Origin: Diphasiastrum complanatum
Lineage: Eukaryota; Streptophyta; Lycopodiopsida; Lycopodiales; Lycopodiaceae
DNA length: 64,000 nucleotides
Direction: 5' to 3'
NCBI GenBank assembly: GCA_029204225.1
Contig: CM055115.1
Coordinates: 7,432,397-7,496,396, forward strand
Below, one piece after another: positions 25,167 to 35,717 of the stretch. Under the pieces are notes generated by a model that was not told the DNA's origin, searched no databases, and saw only the letters and a list, made by a program, of their open reading frames with translations. The position numbers and the translations under genes were made by a program. How positions within the stretch are numbered: position 1 is the first letter of the stretch; each line of letters starts with the position of its first letter.

Positions 25167-26222
25167 TATATCAAAAATCTATTACAGAAAATCATTTAAT
25201 TATCATCATCATCCTCTTCAAGATTCAGTATTGTCATGAAGGAATTCTAGTAGGGCGACCTCAGAGTAGTTGATTTGGCCAGCCAGAGAGCTGTGAAAAG
25301 CAAGCCAAGATCAAAGTTGTGAAAAAAACCTTGGCCTAGGGTTTGGAAGCATAAAAGCGAAGTTTTCTCTCTATACTGATCCGTTTTTTAAGCTATAAAA
25401 GCCTGTAGAAGGGCGCCCTAGTGCAAAGTAACAAATCCTCAGAGTCCGTGGAGCGTCGTGGATCATCTAAGGAATTGGACCAGTTTATAGCCTGCAGCCA
25501 TAGCTTGCAAGGAGATGGAAAGAAGAGGAGATCTCACGGGTCTGTTCACGCGCGGAAGAGGAGTCCCCTCTTAGTGTTCTAAGGTGGGCCAGCGGCTGCA
25601 AGGAGTGAAGACAGTGCACGGATTGTCGAATTAGTGTCCATCATGATCAACAATAGAGATCAAACCTCTAGCATTGAATTTGGACCATCGGATCCAAGAG
25701 AATCAGTGGATTGTTTTTTAAAGGCCTTGAAGGGGCCTGAAGGGCGTTGAAAGACAAATCAGGCTTCAACTTCAATAAAAATTTTCATTTTGAAAGTTAA
25801 ATTGGGTCCAAATTCACTGAAGTTTGAAGTCTTTTCAAATTGAAGAAATAGTTCAAAAAGCGAGAAACCTCTTAAATCCACCTCATTTATCCGTTTTGAC
25901 CCAAACGAAAGGCTATAACCTCCAAACAAAGGGCACCCAGACTGTACTTGCAAGTACGGTATATCAAAATAGAGTGATTGCAGCGGAGAAAGTGTTTGGA
26001 GTGTGTCAAAAGTGATTTCACCATTTCATTGGGCATGTAGTTGGGAGTTGATGACTGACTGCATTTTGGAACGTGACGCCGATTTGGCTTTCAAATTGGG
26101 GGAAAAGCGGCAAGTGGCCTGGTAACGAAAAAAGTGCAGGTCATTATTTTCAACTTTTGACATCACAATTGGCCTCAACATACTGCTTTCAGCCTACGAC
26201 AGAAGTTTCAAGCAGTTTTGTG

Positions 26223-27295
26223 ATGGCAAACATGATAAAGTCCATTTTGAGTGAAAGTAGCAAATTGGACGGGATTTCCAACTATGCAGTGTGGAAATTC
26301 AAATTGAAAAACATACTGATGGAGAAAGATGTGTGGGAAGTCATCACAAGTGATGAGAGAAGACCGCCAAATGAAGCAGATATCAAAGTATTCGACAAAA
26401 AGATGAGGAAAGCTTTGACCTTCATTAACTTGTCAGTGAAGGATCACATCATTACCCACATTTGTGATATTGTTATACCCAGACAACATGGGATGTGCTA
26501 AAGGAACAGTTTGAGACGTCAATCATGTTTCTGAAATCAAAGCTGAATAGTGCTTGAATGGAACAAGGAGACCACATTCAGACGTATATGACCAGAATCA
26601 AAACAATGAGGGATGAACTGCATTCTATTGGTGAGCGCATACGTGATGTGGAGCTAGTGCACAATGCATTGTGCGGCATTGTAGAACCCTATCAAATGTT
26701 TGTGAGCGGAATAGCATCAAGAGAAAGATTGCCAACCTTTGACGAGCTCACAAGAATCTTGATGCAAGAAGAGCAACCACAAGAAATGGTGAAAACTATA
26801 CGTCAGAATACTGATGATCAGGCACTTGCGACACGCCAAAAACAAGACAAGGGCAAGGGCAAGAAGAAGTTTAAACATCAATTTGTCAAGTCTCAGGAGG
26901 ATGAGGGATCTTCTAGTAAGACCAAGAAGAAAGGCAAATGCTTCCATTGTGGTAAAAAGGGCCATTGGAAGAGTGAATGTCGCAAATTCCTGGTGGAACA
27001 AGACAAGGGGAAACCAAAACAGGCAGGTAACCTTGTCGATGAGGGTGAGATTGAAGACTCTAGCATCTTCATATCTGCATTGTCATCTAATCAAGATGAT
27101 CAAGTGTGGTATATTGACTCGGGAGCTACAAGACACATGACGGGTAGCAAGAATTGGTTCAGTAGCTTGAAAGTGTTGGATAGTGGAACGTCTGTTTCAC
27201 AGGCAAATGGCGATGTGTGCAAGATCAAGGGGATAGGCACCGTTTCAATCCAACTACCTGATGGCAAACACAGGATGATCAAGGAGGTACTTTAG
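26223..27295 (+). pseudogene. Copia A gag and protease
   Basis: Gag starts at ATG 26223 (LDGISNYAVWKFKLKNILME, typical Copia gag start). The frame is broken near 26470-26560 and resumes to 27295. It includes a Lys-rich linker, the knuckle CFHCGKKGHWKSEC (C-x2-C-x4-H-x4-C) and the aspartic protease site VWYIDSGATRHMTG. A TAG stop at 27293-27295 cuts the polyprotein just after the protease. Confidence 0.88.
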
Positions 27296-28636
27296 GTACC
27301 AGGTTTGAAGAAAAATCTACTTTCTGTTGGAGTCATTACTATTCAAAAGTTGAAAGTAGAATTCACCCATGATCGTTGCTTTGTGAAGGTTGTGAACCAA
27401 AAGTTCAAAGTTATTGCGGATGGAGTAAGGGAGCCTAATAGAAAATTGTACAGGTTGAATGCTACAATCAAGGGGCAACATGGACTTGTATCGTCCATTC
27501 CATCGCAAACTGAGTTGTGACATAATAGGCTTGGTCACTTGAACTTGGGAAGCCTCAGTTTGATGAGAAAATTGGAAATGGTAACAAGATTGCCTACCAT
27601 AGAAGACCACTTGAAATCGATGTGCGAAACATGTGTATATGGGAAGCATCATCGAGAGAAGTTCAATAAAGGTGGTGTTGCAAGAGCAAAGAACATCCTG
27701 GATTTAATCCACACAAATTTATGCGAGCCTATGAGGACCATGTTTTTAGGTAAAGCCTTATATTTCATGACCAAGAATTATACGATTGTGGAAAGTGCCA
27801 GATCTATGCTAGCTGAGATGAAACTACCAAAAGATTTATGGTCAGAAGCATGTAGTATGGCAGTCTATCTTCAAAATAGAAGTCCTACCATTGCCATACC
27901 AAAGATAACACCTGAGGAAGCATTCACGAAGAAGAAGCCAAAGGTGAACCACTTGCGAATCTTTGGACGTAAGGCCTTTGTACACATTCCTAAGGAAGAG
28001 AGACGTCAACTTGATGTGAAAGCTATCAAGTGTATATTCCTAGGATATGATGAACGTGTGAAGGGCTATAGATGTTTTGATCTAGTGGAAAACAAAATCC
28101 ATGTAAGCCATGATATTATCTTTGATGAATCCAAGATGTATGAAGACGAGGATGTTGAGAAGATAGACACATCCAGTGGGAAAGATGGTATAGTGAGGAT
28201 ACCTCCTGATGATGATCCATTTATTGACCTTCCAAGTGATGAACATGAGGATACATCTCAAGATACTACTACTCAATCCCAAGAAACAGGTTGGAGAGTT
28301 AGAGACAAAACTTTTGGTGCAAGAAGGATTAAAGTTGCAGGTGACAAATGCAAGGAGAAGGATGTACCGTGGGATACATTTTCACCAGGAAGCCGATCAC
28401 CTGACCGGAAGCTCCCTAAGTGGTTTGAGAGATTGTTGGAGAGCCGCGACATGGATGACTTTCCAGGATCATCTAGCCAGGGAGAGCTACGAAGATCAAC
28501 AAGAGAGAAGACACAACCTGAAAGGTATGAAGCAAATTATGCATTATTTAAAACAAAGAACCTTCGACTTATGGTGAAGCGAAGGATGATGACATTTGGG
28601 TCAAGGCATGGGAGAGGAGATGGAGTCAATTGCTAA
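27296..28636 (+). pseudogene. Copia A integrase region with catalytic core deleted
   Basis: After VPGLKKNLLSVG (protease/integrase linker) comes the zinc-binding part (HNRLGHLN, CETCVYGKHH). At about 27765-27785 the frame jumps from GKALYFMT directly to KNYTIVESARSMLAEMKLP. In intact Copia elements these flank the DDE core, so roughly 130-150 residues including the catalytic Asp, Asp and Glu are missing while the downstream frame stays open to 28636. The C-terminal GKG-like and linker regions (YLQNRSPT, FGRKAFVHIPKEER) are present. Confidence 0.87.
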
Positions 28637-28639
28637 GCA

Positions 28640-30043
28640 TAGCACATGAGACTTAGTAGAACCACCAGTTGGCAAGAAACCCATTGGTTGCAAATGGGTA
28701 TATAGGACTAAGTACCATGCAGATGGAAGTATAGTAAAACACAAAGTAAAGACATTGACTATGAGGAGACCTTTGCGCCAGCATGTAAGTGGAATACTCT
28801 ACGTCTACTTGTTGCTTTAGCTTCACATTTTGATTGGCCTTTGCATCAAATGGATGTAAAATCTGCTTTTCTAAATGGTGAGTTAGAAGAAGAGGTGTTC
28901 ATGGATCAACCTGAAGGCTTTGTAGCGAAGGGACAGGAAAATAAAGTATGTCGCTTGAAGAGCGCTTTATGGTCTTAAACAGGCACCACGTGCGTGGTAT
29001 AGCAGGATTGATGCCTACTTTCGTTCAAAGGGGATGGTGAGAACACATTTTGATCCAAATCTATATGTCTTATGCTTTGATGGTATGGTTGCTTTGATTG
29101 CTCTTTATGTTGATGACCTGATTATTGCGAAAAATAATCAAGAGATGATAGACATGACCAAGAAAGACCTCATGGAACAATTCGAGATGAGAGATCTCAG
29201 CCTGATGCATTATTGCCTTGGAGTAGAGGTGTGGCAAAAAGGACACGAACACAAGTGAAGTATGTCAAAGAGTTGCTACACAAGTTTAGGTTGCAGGATT
29301 GCAAACCAGTGAATACTGCTATTGAACCAGATAAAAAGCTTTCTAAGCTTGATGAGTCATAGTCATTTGATGCTACGCTGTATAGACAATTAGTAGGAAG
29401 CTTGATTTACCTTACCACGACTAGACCAGATATATGCTATGTTGTTGGCATTGTAAGTCAGTTTATGGCAGCACCTACGAAAACGCATTGGAAGGCAGCT
29501 AAACGCCTTTTGCATTATGTGAAAGGCACTTCAGATTATGGCTTGATTTATAGGAAGCATGAGGGTTTACCTGAGTTGTGTGGCTATGTGGATGCGGATT
29601 GGGGAGGTGACTATGATGATCGTAGATCCACCACAGGGTATGTATTCCAGTTTTGTGGTAATAGCTTTTCCTGGTCTAGTAAGAAGCAAAGTACAATTGC
29701 TCTTTCCACCACAGAAGCAGGGTATAAGGCAATGTGTAGTGCTGCACAAGAAGCTATATGGTTGAGACAAATCTTGGAAGAGATTGGCATAAAGTAGAAA
29801 AATCCCACAACTTTACATAGCGACAGTCAGAGTGGCATTCAGCTAGCAAAGAATCTAGTGTTCCATGCAAGAACCAAACACATTGAGATTCAGTATTACT
29901 TTATACGTGAGAGGCTGCTGAGTCGTGAAATTCATGTTGTTCATTGTAGTACGGAAGAACAACTAGCTGATATTTTCACTAAGCCACTTGTTGGAGAAAA
30001 GTTTGATAAGTTTAGATCAAAGCTTTCTGTACTTAAAGTTTGT
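28640..30043 (+). pseudogene. Copia A reverse transcriptase and RNase H
   Basis: RT blocks: KPIGCKWVYRTKYHADGSI, a small deletion with frame change near 28747, DYEETFAPA, QMDVKSAFLNGELEEEV, and ALYVDDLIIA with the catalytic YVDD at about 29105-29120. RNase H (29402-30043, one stop near 29795) shows TRPDICYVVGIVSQFM, DADWGGD, SSKKQSTIALSTTEAGY, KHIEIQYYFIRERL and LADIFTKPL, ending TGA at 30043. Confidence 0.88.
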
Positions 30044-30100
30044 TGACTTTAAAGCTATGTATATGACTGTATAAAAAGTAGACTCTACTTTAAGGGAGAG

Positions 30101-30373
30101 AGTTAGAATTAAAGTAGAATCATTGTCTTACTGTACTGTGGATCCTATCACTTGATAAGGATCATTTGGCCTCGCCACAAGGCAAGTCGATGGGACACGC
30201 GTCCCGTCAACGACAACTTGGGTCATGCATGGGTTGCCTGAGTGAACAACTATATGTACAGTGTAATTTCATTTTGAGAAATACAGTTACTATGTGAGCT
30301 TGTTGTAGAGAGTGATTTCTGTCTGTGTTACGGTGTAGCATGATCTGTGTTTTTGTAGAAGGATATTCTAAGT
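30101..30373 (+). repeat. 3' LTR of Copia A, with polypurine tract before it
   Basis: The tract TTTAAGGGAGAG (30089-30100) is followed by AGTTAGAATTAAAG, the LTR start shared with the fragment at 53417-53676. The end TTCTAAGT at 30373 corresponds to TTTTAACT in the related LTRs. GC-rich inverted segments near 30170-30215 are conserved in the relative. Confidence 0.8.
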
Positions 30374-31715
30374 CCCCTACCCCCATAAATATTAGTTCCC
30401 CTCCACCTGTTCTAGGAAATGATTTAGATAATTTTGTTAATGTAAAGGTAGAATCAATTTTGAAAGACAATTCTTTTTCTGGTTTATCTGTATTACTTCT
30501 GTCACCCCCTGCACTTGCCTTTGTAAATACTCCTCAATATGTAGAATATGAACAATTGTTAAACATATATCTTAAAGGTTTAGGTCCTCGATACAGTTTT
30601 AGGATGCTGAAGACCAATGCTGGTCTCCCCCTTTCTAGTTTAGATACAGGTGAATTAGAAAGTAGGGATAAAATGCTAGGTGACAATGTAGGAGGTGGGG
30701 CCATTCAGTCTTGGATGGAGTTTTTCCAGACCCCATTGTTTATAGATGTAGCATTTTTCCCCTTCAATTCATGGCTGCATTTGATTTGCCTGATTTCAAA
30801 AGTCTGCACGATGATATGCTCCAATGTGTCAAACTAAGGACTCCAATACTCGTGCTGCCATACATAACAAAGTAAGTGTCTTTTTTTCAGATTTTATTAT
30901 ATTAAATTTTTCATATGAATTTTGATTTCACATTGATTCTCATTAACTTATTGTTTTCTGATTGCAGTGATCATTGGAGCTTATATGTGTTGTCCTTATA
31001 TGTCAATGATGAGGGTGTGTGTAATGCAGTTTGTTTAAAGATGAACTCTATTACACACACACACAAAATTGCTAGGAGCCATATACAGAAAATATTGGAA
31101 CTCTTTCCAGTATACGAAGTTAAAAATTGTTGATGCAGAGGTAAAAATTTATCAATATCGGTTCAACGCGCCCTTGTAGTTATTGTTTGATTTCTTTTCA
31201 TACTGTGCGCACTGATCCGATATTCAAAAAGTATTTTTTTGATATCGGTTCGACGCGCCCTTGTTTCCGTCGTAGATTTAGTTATAACATCCTGCGCGTT
31301 GATCCGATATTTTATAATGTTAAAATTTGGATTCTGCAGTCCTCCCAGCAGGTTCATTCTGTCAGCTGTGGTTGGTATACCGTATGCAATGCCAAACACT
31401 TTTTTAATTGGCTTGCACTACAAGATGGACTTCCAAATCTGGAATAGATAATCTTTGATTAATAACTTTTAATTGTGTTTTTGTTTTTTTCTAATTCAAA
31501 TTGATATTAATTGATCTTTGATTATTTACATTTAACTGTGTTTATGTTTTTTTCAGTGTAAATGCTCGAAGGTCTCCCCAATGGAGATAATGCACTTCAG
31601 GCAGGAGACCATTAAGCTTGTGATCAAAAATTCATATCCAGTTGCAATGGCCAAGTGTTCTCCACCCAAGCTACTTCCAACTGGAGAAATGGATTTAGAG
31701 ATAATAGATAGTTGA
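30374..31715 (+). pseudogene. Ulp1-like (C48) cysteine protease gene, copy I
   Basis: Proteases of this fold cleave SUMO-type conjugates; plant Mutator-like elements are known to carry such genes. Four exon blocks: 30374-30871 (SPPPVLGNDLDNFVN, then DKMLGDN), 30968-31140, 31340-31447, 31557-31715. Introns are GT-AG except that the donor after block 3 has changed to AT, leaving an in-frame TAG. Active-site landmarks: NDHWSLYVLSLYV (His), KMNSITHT (Asn where Asp is usual) and QQVHSVSCGWYTVCNA (Gln and Cys). A frame change in the TTTTTCCCC run near 30755-30765 breaks exon 1. The N-terminus is cut by the LTR of Copia A. The matching gene at 56619-58210 supports the exon model. Confidence 0.7.
31153..31313. 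repeat. two tandem inverted repeats inside an intron of Ulp1-like copy I
   Basis: Arms AATATCGGTTCAACGCGC (from 31154) with GCGCACTGATCCGATATT (to 31224), and GATATCGGTTCGACGCGC (from 31241) with GCGCGTTGATCCGATATT (to 31311). Each pair can fold into a ~70-bp hairpin. The same design recurs in copy II near 57655-57776. Confidence 0.82.
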
Positions 31716-32573
31716 TACTGATTAAATATTCGTCTCACTTGATGTGGATGAGACACATGTATAGAAAATTTTAATAGAAATATATTTACAGTTTTCCTAT
31801 GGTTGTCACTTGTTTTTTTTTTCTTGTTATTAATTCAGGTTTTGATTCATTCATCATCAATTTCTACGGTTTTTCGACATGTTTGTTTTTCATAGCCTTG
31901 GTCTGCCTTGCCTTTACCATGGTTTTTTTTCTTTTGGATAAGTTCAGAGAGATGGACTGATCGAACCTTTGCCACAACCAATTCAAACATGCGACAAACT
32001 TAGATTTGTTGCAGCAAAGTTTTCATCAGTTCATCTTCTGAACATATCCAAATATGCCAAGATTGCCAAGACAAGGACAATACAGACCAAGGCAATGAAG
32101 ACAAAAAATACAACCGATATATATGAGACATCAACAATGGCAAGCGTCGATTGTAGTTGTCACTGGAGTTCAAGTGACTGAAGATCTCCCCAATGGATAG
32201 TGCATTTCCTGCAGGAGACAATGAATCTTGTTATTGAAAACTCATATTATCCAGTTGCAATTACATTATGTTTTGCACCATGGAAATGGAGATCATAGAA
32301 ATGAAAGAGCCTCATAGAAAAAGTGGTTCATATATTTTCAAAACTGATGTATACAAAAAATTGTATTACATAATACAAAATTTTATAGTTCATAATCTAT
32401 GGATCTTCAATTTCAATGGATGTTCTAATGTCTTTGCATTTTATATGCTCTTCCTGCCTTGCTCTTATTTGCACAAGAGAAATTGTTTTAGTTAATATAT
32501 TTTATGAAACTGATTCACTTAGAAATAGAAAAAAAGAAATATTTTTATATGGCATAACGTACCTTTACACCAA
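31716..32573. other. gap between convergent genes, with a duplicated piece of Ulp1-like exon 4
   Basis: Bases about 32175-32265 repeat 31567-31655 (GAAGGTCTCCCCAATGGA versus GAAGATCTCCCCAATGGA and onward, through CCAGTTGCAAT). A short stretch after it (MEMEII in translation) echoes the exon's end. Otherwise AT-rich with no feature. Confidence 0.75.
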
Positions 32574-33793
32574 TCAAAATTGATAGTATTGAGATAGATC
32601 GAATTGCAACATGTCTAGTTCTGATCGAATGTGATTGAGACACCAATCTTCCTCGACCTCAACCATTGCAAGAATGTTGTCATTTCTTTTTACTGATATC
32701 TGAAGTTGCTCTTGAGGGTTTATACCAAAATCTTGATCAAGTGGCTTCCAAACATTTTTGCATTTAATCCATCTTCTATAATACAGCAGCAAAGTGAGCA
32801 TTTGTTTTTTGATGTGATATCTAAATGTCATGGATGAGTAACATACTCTGCACTCAACTTGCTGACTTTGTTTTGTTCCCAACCATCATCCGACAACTCG
32901 GCAATTATATCAGCACTCAAGTCCTTACAAATTAACATTGTTTTCGTTCTTCGAACATTGCATTTGGAAAAAAAAATCAACAAAATAGTAAAAGGTAGAT
33001 ACCAACTTAATCTATTATTTTTTGATCCAGTGTTAATTTTCATCTACTCTGAATATCAATATATAGTCTAGATAAAAAACGTTCTGAAATTGCTGCATCA
33101 AGAGAAATCAATTCCTCACTCGAAAAATCTGGTAGAGGATATGGCTCTAATCTACCAACTAAACCATTTTAATCAAGAAAATAGGTGTGATCATAAAAAA
33201 AAAACTTCCGACTCTGAAAGTGATTTTGAAAAACGACCTTTATATTGTAAAATACCGATATCCGAATGTATGACATCAATTATTCCTGCAATCGATTGAA
33301 CTGATTGCCATTCAACGAAATTTGATGGATACAAATTTGCAAAACCAACAAAAAGGATCTCAAGAAAAGTATAATTTAAAGAAAATGCTAAATCTAAAAA
33401 AATTGAATTTGAAAACATATAATTGCATTTTCTTCTATCAATTGGATTCAGATCATGAATGTTGACCTCATTGTGAAGATAAGCATGCTGAACTAAAACT
33501 TCCGTGATAGATTGACCGGCAGGTGATATTTCAAAATCCATTATCCTGCCTTTCCAAGAGCTTCTATATATGTTATCCGATCTTTTTCTTTTTCGGAATG
33601 AGCCTTTTGCAGAGGGATGCATCAAGATCCATTGATATTTTCGATATATTCTTGGTATCCATTGATCTTCTGCATTTTTTTCATTGCAAATATTGATTGC
33701 ATCAATGGTTCCTCTTGGTCTTCGATTATGTGTAGCCATTAGTCGAAAATATGAGTAGACAAGCTGAGATCGGAGAGAATGTAGAGATTGCAA
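32574..33793 (-). CDS. unknown multi-exon gene convergent with Ulp1-like copy I
   Basis: Not recognised. The first coding block reads from ATG at 33739 (open from 33793) down to 33191: NRRPRGTIDAINICNEKNAE, then KYQWILMHPSAKG, a basic RKRKR motif, YRSSWKGRIMDFEISPAGQS and HNEVNIHDLNP. About three quarters of ~100 residues match the copy at 58992-59555 by eye. Downstream blocks include DLSADIIAELSDDGWEQNK (about 32870-32930) and the last block YYRRWIKC to ELDMLQFDLSQYYQF with stop at 32574, also conserved in copy II. A candidate intron with GTATGT donor and TATAG acceptor lies at about 32780-32850. The RKRKR patch suggests nuclear location. The final block, with alternating strands and VEVEEDW, may be a small ubiquitin-like fold; that is a guess. 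Whether it is expressed is unknown. Confidence 0.55.
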
Positions 33794-33925
33794 GGTAAAC
33801 CTAAGGATGACAATCCAAAATAAGAGATAGAATGAAGAAAATGAGAGGTATACCTATGAATGACAAGAAGTTCCTTAACTACAAGGATTAGTTAACCACA
33901 GTTTATGACTATTGACGTCCAAAGT

Positions 33926-34239
33926 GATCCACGAGCTACCTCTATGCCTAACTATGATTGGACCACACTTTTGCCACCTCTTAATGCTATTGGACCATTC
34001 ATCCATTCACCTCTAAATTCTATTGGACCATTTTCAAGCAAACCTCAAATTCTATTGGACCCCTCAAGGTTCCACCTCTATATCCTATTGGACCTCTTAA
34101 ATTTCATCAAACAAAAGTATTACACTTGTCTACAATCTAATTGGCATGAGTTTAGCCTCTTACTCTATTTTGCTAAATAGTGGCATTACAAGTGGAAATG
34201 GGTAATTTGCCATCTATGCCAAATTTGGTCCTATCAACA
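33926..34239 (-). repeat. 3' LTR of Copia D
   Basis: On the minus strand it begins TGTTGATAGGACCAAATTTG at 34239, after a purine-rich tract, and ends near TGGATCA at 33926. A motif CTATTGGACC recurs five times between 33957 and 34095. Its outer end coincides with the point where the Ulp1/unknown module loses similarity to its second copy. Confidence 0.6.
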
Positions 34240-34331
34240 TCCTACACCTAGATGCTTGATATAAAAAACATAAGACCCCTATATCTAACATAGATAATCT
34301 TTTTCAATTCTTCACACTCCTAAAAAATTAT

Positions 34332-35717
34332 CTATGAAGATTTGACCATTGGTCTTGATATAACTCCAAGATTAGATCTATGCTTGATGAAAGCACTTTT
34401 GCTCAAAGGCTTGGTGAGTAGATTGGCAATACAAGAGGACGATTTGACATGCTCCAAATAGATTTCTCCTCCAATAAGCTTTTCTCTCACAAAATGGTGT
34501 GCCACTTCTATATGCTTGCTTCTTGCATGAAATATGGGACTATTGGCAAGAGCTTGGGCCGAGATATTATCACACTTGATCATTGGTAGATTATCTTCCT
34601 TGATGCACTTTAGCTCCAATAATAATCTCTTGATCCAAAGCACCTCTTTGGTGGTTGTAGTGAGTGCTTTGTACTCGGCCTCACATGAAGAGAGAGATAT
34701 AGTATCTTGCTTTTTGGAAAGCCAAGATATTAGATTGCCTCCAAGAAAGATAGTGTATGCACTAATAGGCTTTTGATCCATCTTGTCACTTGCAAAATCC
34801 GAATCCGAGTAGCTAACAATGGATAGATCTTCACTTTTATAAAGTAGACCATAATCACAAGATGAAGATACATATCTTAGAATCCTCTTGGCCATCTTCC
34901 AATGATGAATCTTAGGATCTTGCATAAATTGACTCAATTTGTGCACACAAAAACTTAAATCGGGCCTAGTAATGGTAAGCCAAATCAAAGAGCCTACAAG
35001 ACTCCTAAAAAGTGTGATGTCCTCGAAGGATCTTTCATCACCTTTATTAGGATCTTTTGTAATTTGCTCCATTGGAGTATCTATGCACTTAGAATTTTCC
35101 ATATGGAATTTTTTCAACATAGAGTGAGCATATCTAGATTGGCATATAAAAACATAATCTTCATAAAAATCAATCTCTAGGCCCAGGATGTAATGTAATT
35201 CTCCTAGATCTTGCATTTTAAACTCACATCCAAGTGCTAGCTTAGTTTCATCAACTAGCTTGATACAACTTCCATAAAGAATAATGTCATCAACATAAAT
35301 TAGAAGAATGAAAATATTACTATCAACAAACTTTAGATACATGGAAGGATCATAGTCGCTAAGAGTAAATCCTAGTGAGATAAGGAAAGAATTAAGTCTT
35401 GAATACCATGATCTTGGTGCTTGCTTGAGTCCATAAAGACTTTTGAAGAGCAAGCACACTTTGAACTCATCCTTGAGGTTGTTTCATATAGATCTCCTCC
35501 TCAAGATAACCATTTAGAAAAGCATTGGATACATCTAATTGAAACACCTTCCACTTAAAGAAACAAGCAAGAGAAATAAGAATTCTTATTGTCACCATAT
35601 TTGCAACGGGTGCAAAGGTCTCCTCATAATCAAGGCCATGGATTTGAGCAAATCCTTTGGCACATAATCTTGCTTTATACTTGTTGATGGTGCCATCATG
35701 ATTGTACTTGATCCTAA
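34332..35717 (-). pseudogene. Copia D reverse transcriptase and RNase H
   Basis: A long minus-strand frame (35459-34332, 375 residues) begins in the RT palm (LYGLKQAPRSWYSRL), has LLIYVDDIILYG with the catalytic YVDD, then TRPDLSFCVHKLSQFM, YSDSDFASD, WLSKKQDTISLSSCEAEY and KHIEVAHHFVREKL, ending with LLTKPLS. Upstream (35717-35460), in another frame, lie KYKARLCAKGFAQIHGLDYE and QLDVSNAFLNGYLEEEIYMK. gag, protease and integrase are absent because Copia B sequence starts at 35718. Confidence 0.9.

Larger units (their letters stand above)
25230..30373 (+). mobile_element. Copia retrotransposon A, 5'-truncated, defective
   Basis: Contains leader, gag, protease, damaged integrase, RT, RNase H, polypurine tract and 3' LTR in Copia order. 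No 5' LTR is found before the leader; the left edge near 25230 is approximate. Multiple stops and frame changes exist, but the elements remain easy to read, so it is of moderate age. The 3' LTR ends exactly where the Ulp1-like gene begins. Confidence 0.85.

Noticed and set aside
29567-29808. Minus-strand frames within the Copia A RNase H
   Set aside because: Shadows of the plus-strand RNase H domain.
30101-30373. LTR of Copia A as a promoter for Ulp1-like copy I
   Set aside because: The LTR abuts the gene's exon 1, but the gene is frameshifted and nothing in the sequence shows that the LTR drives it.
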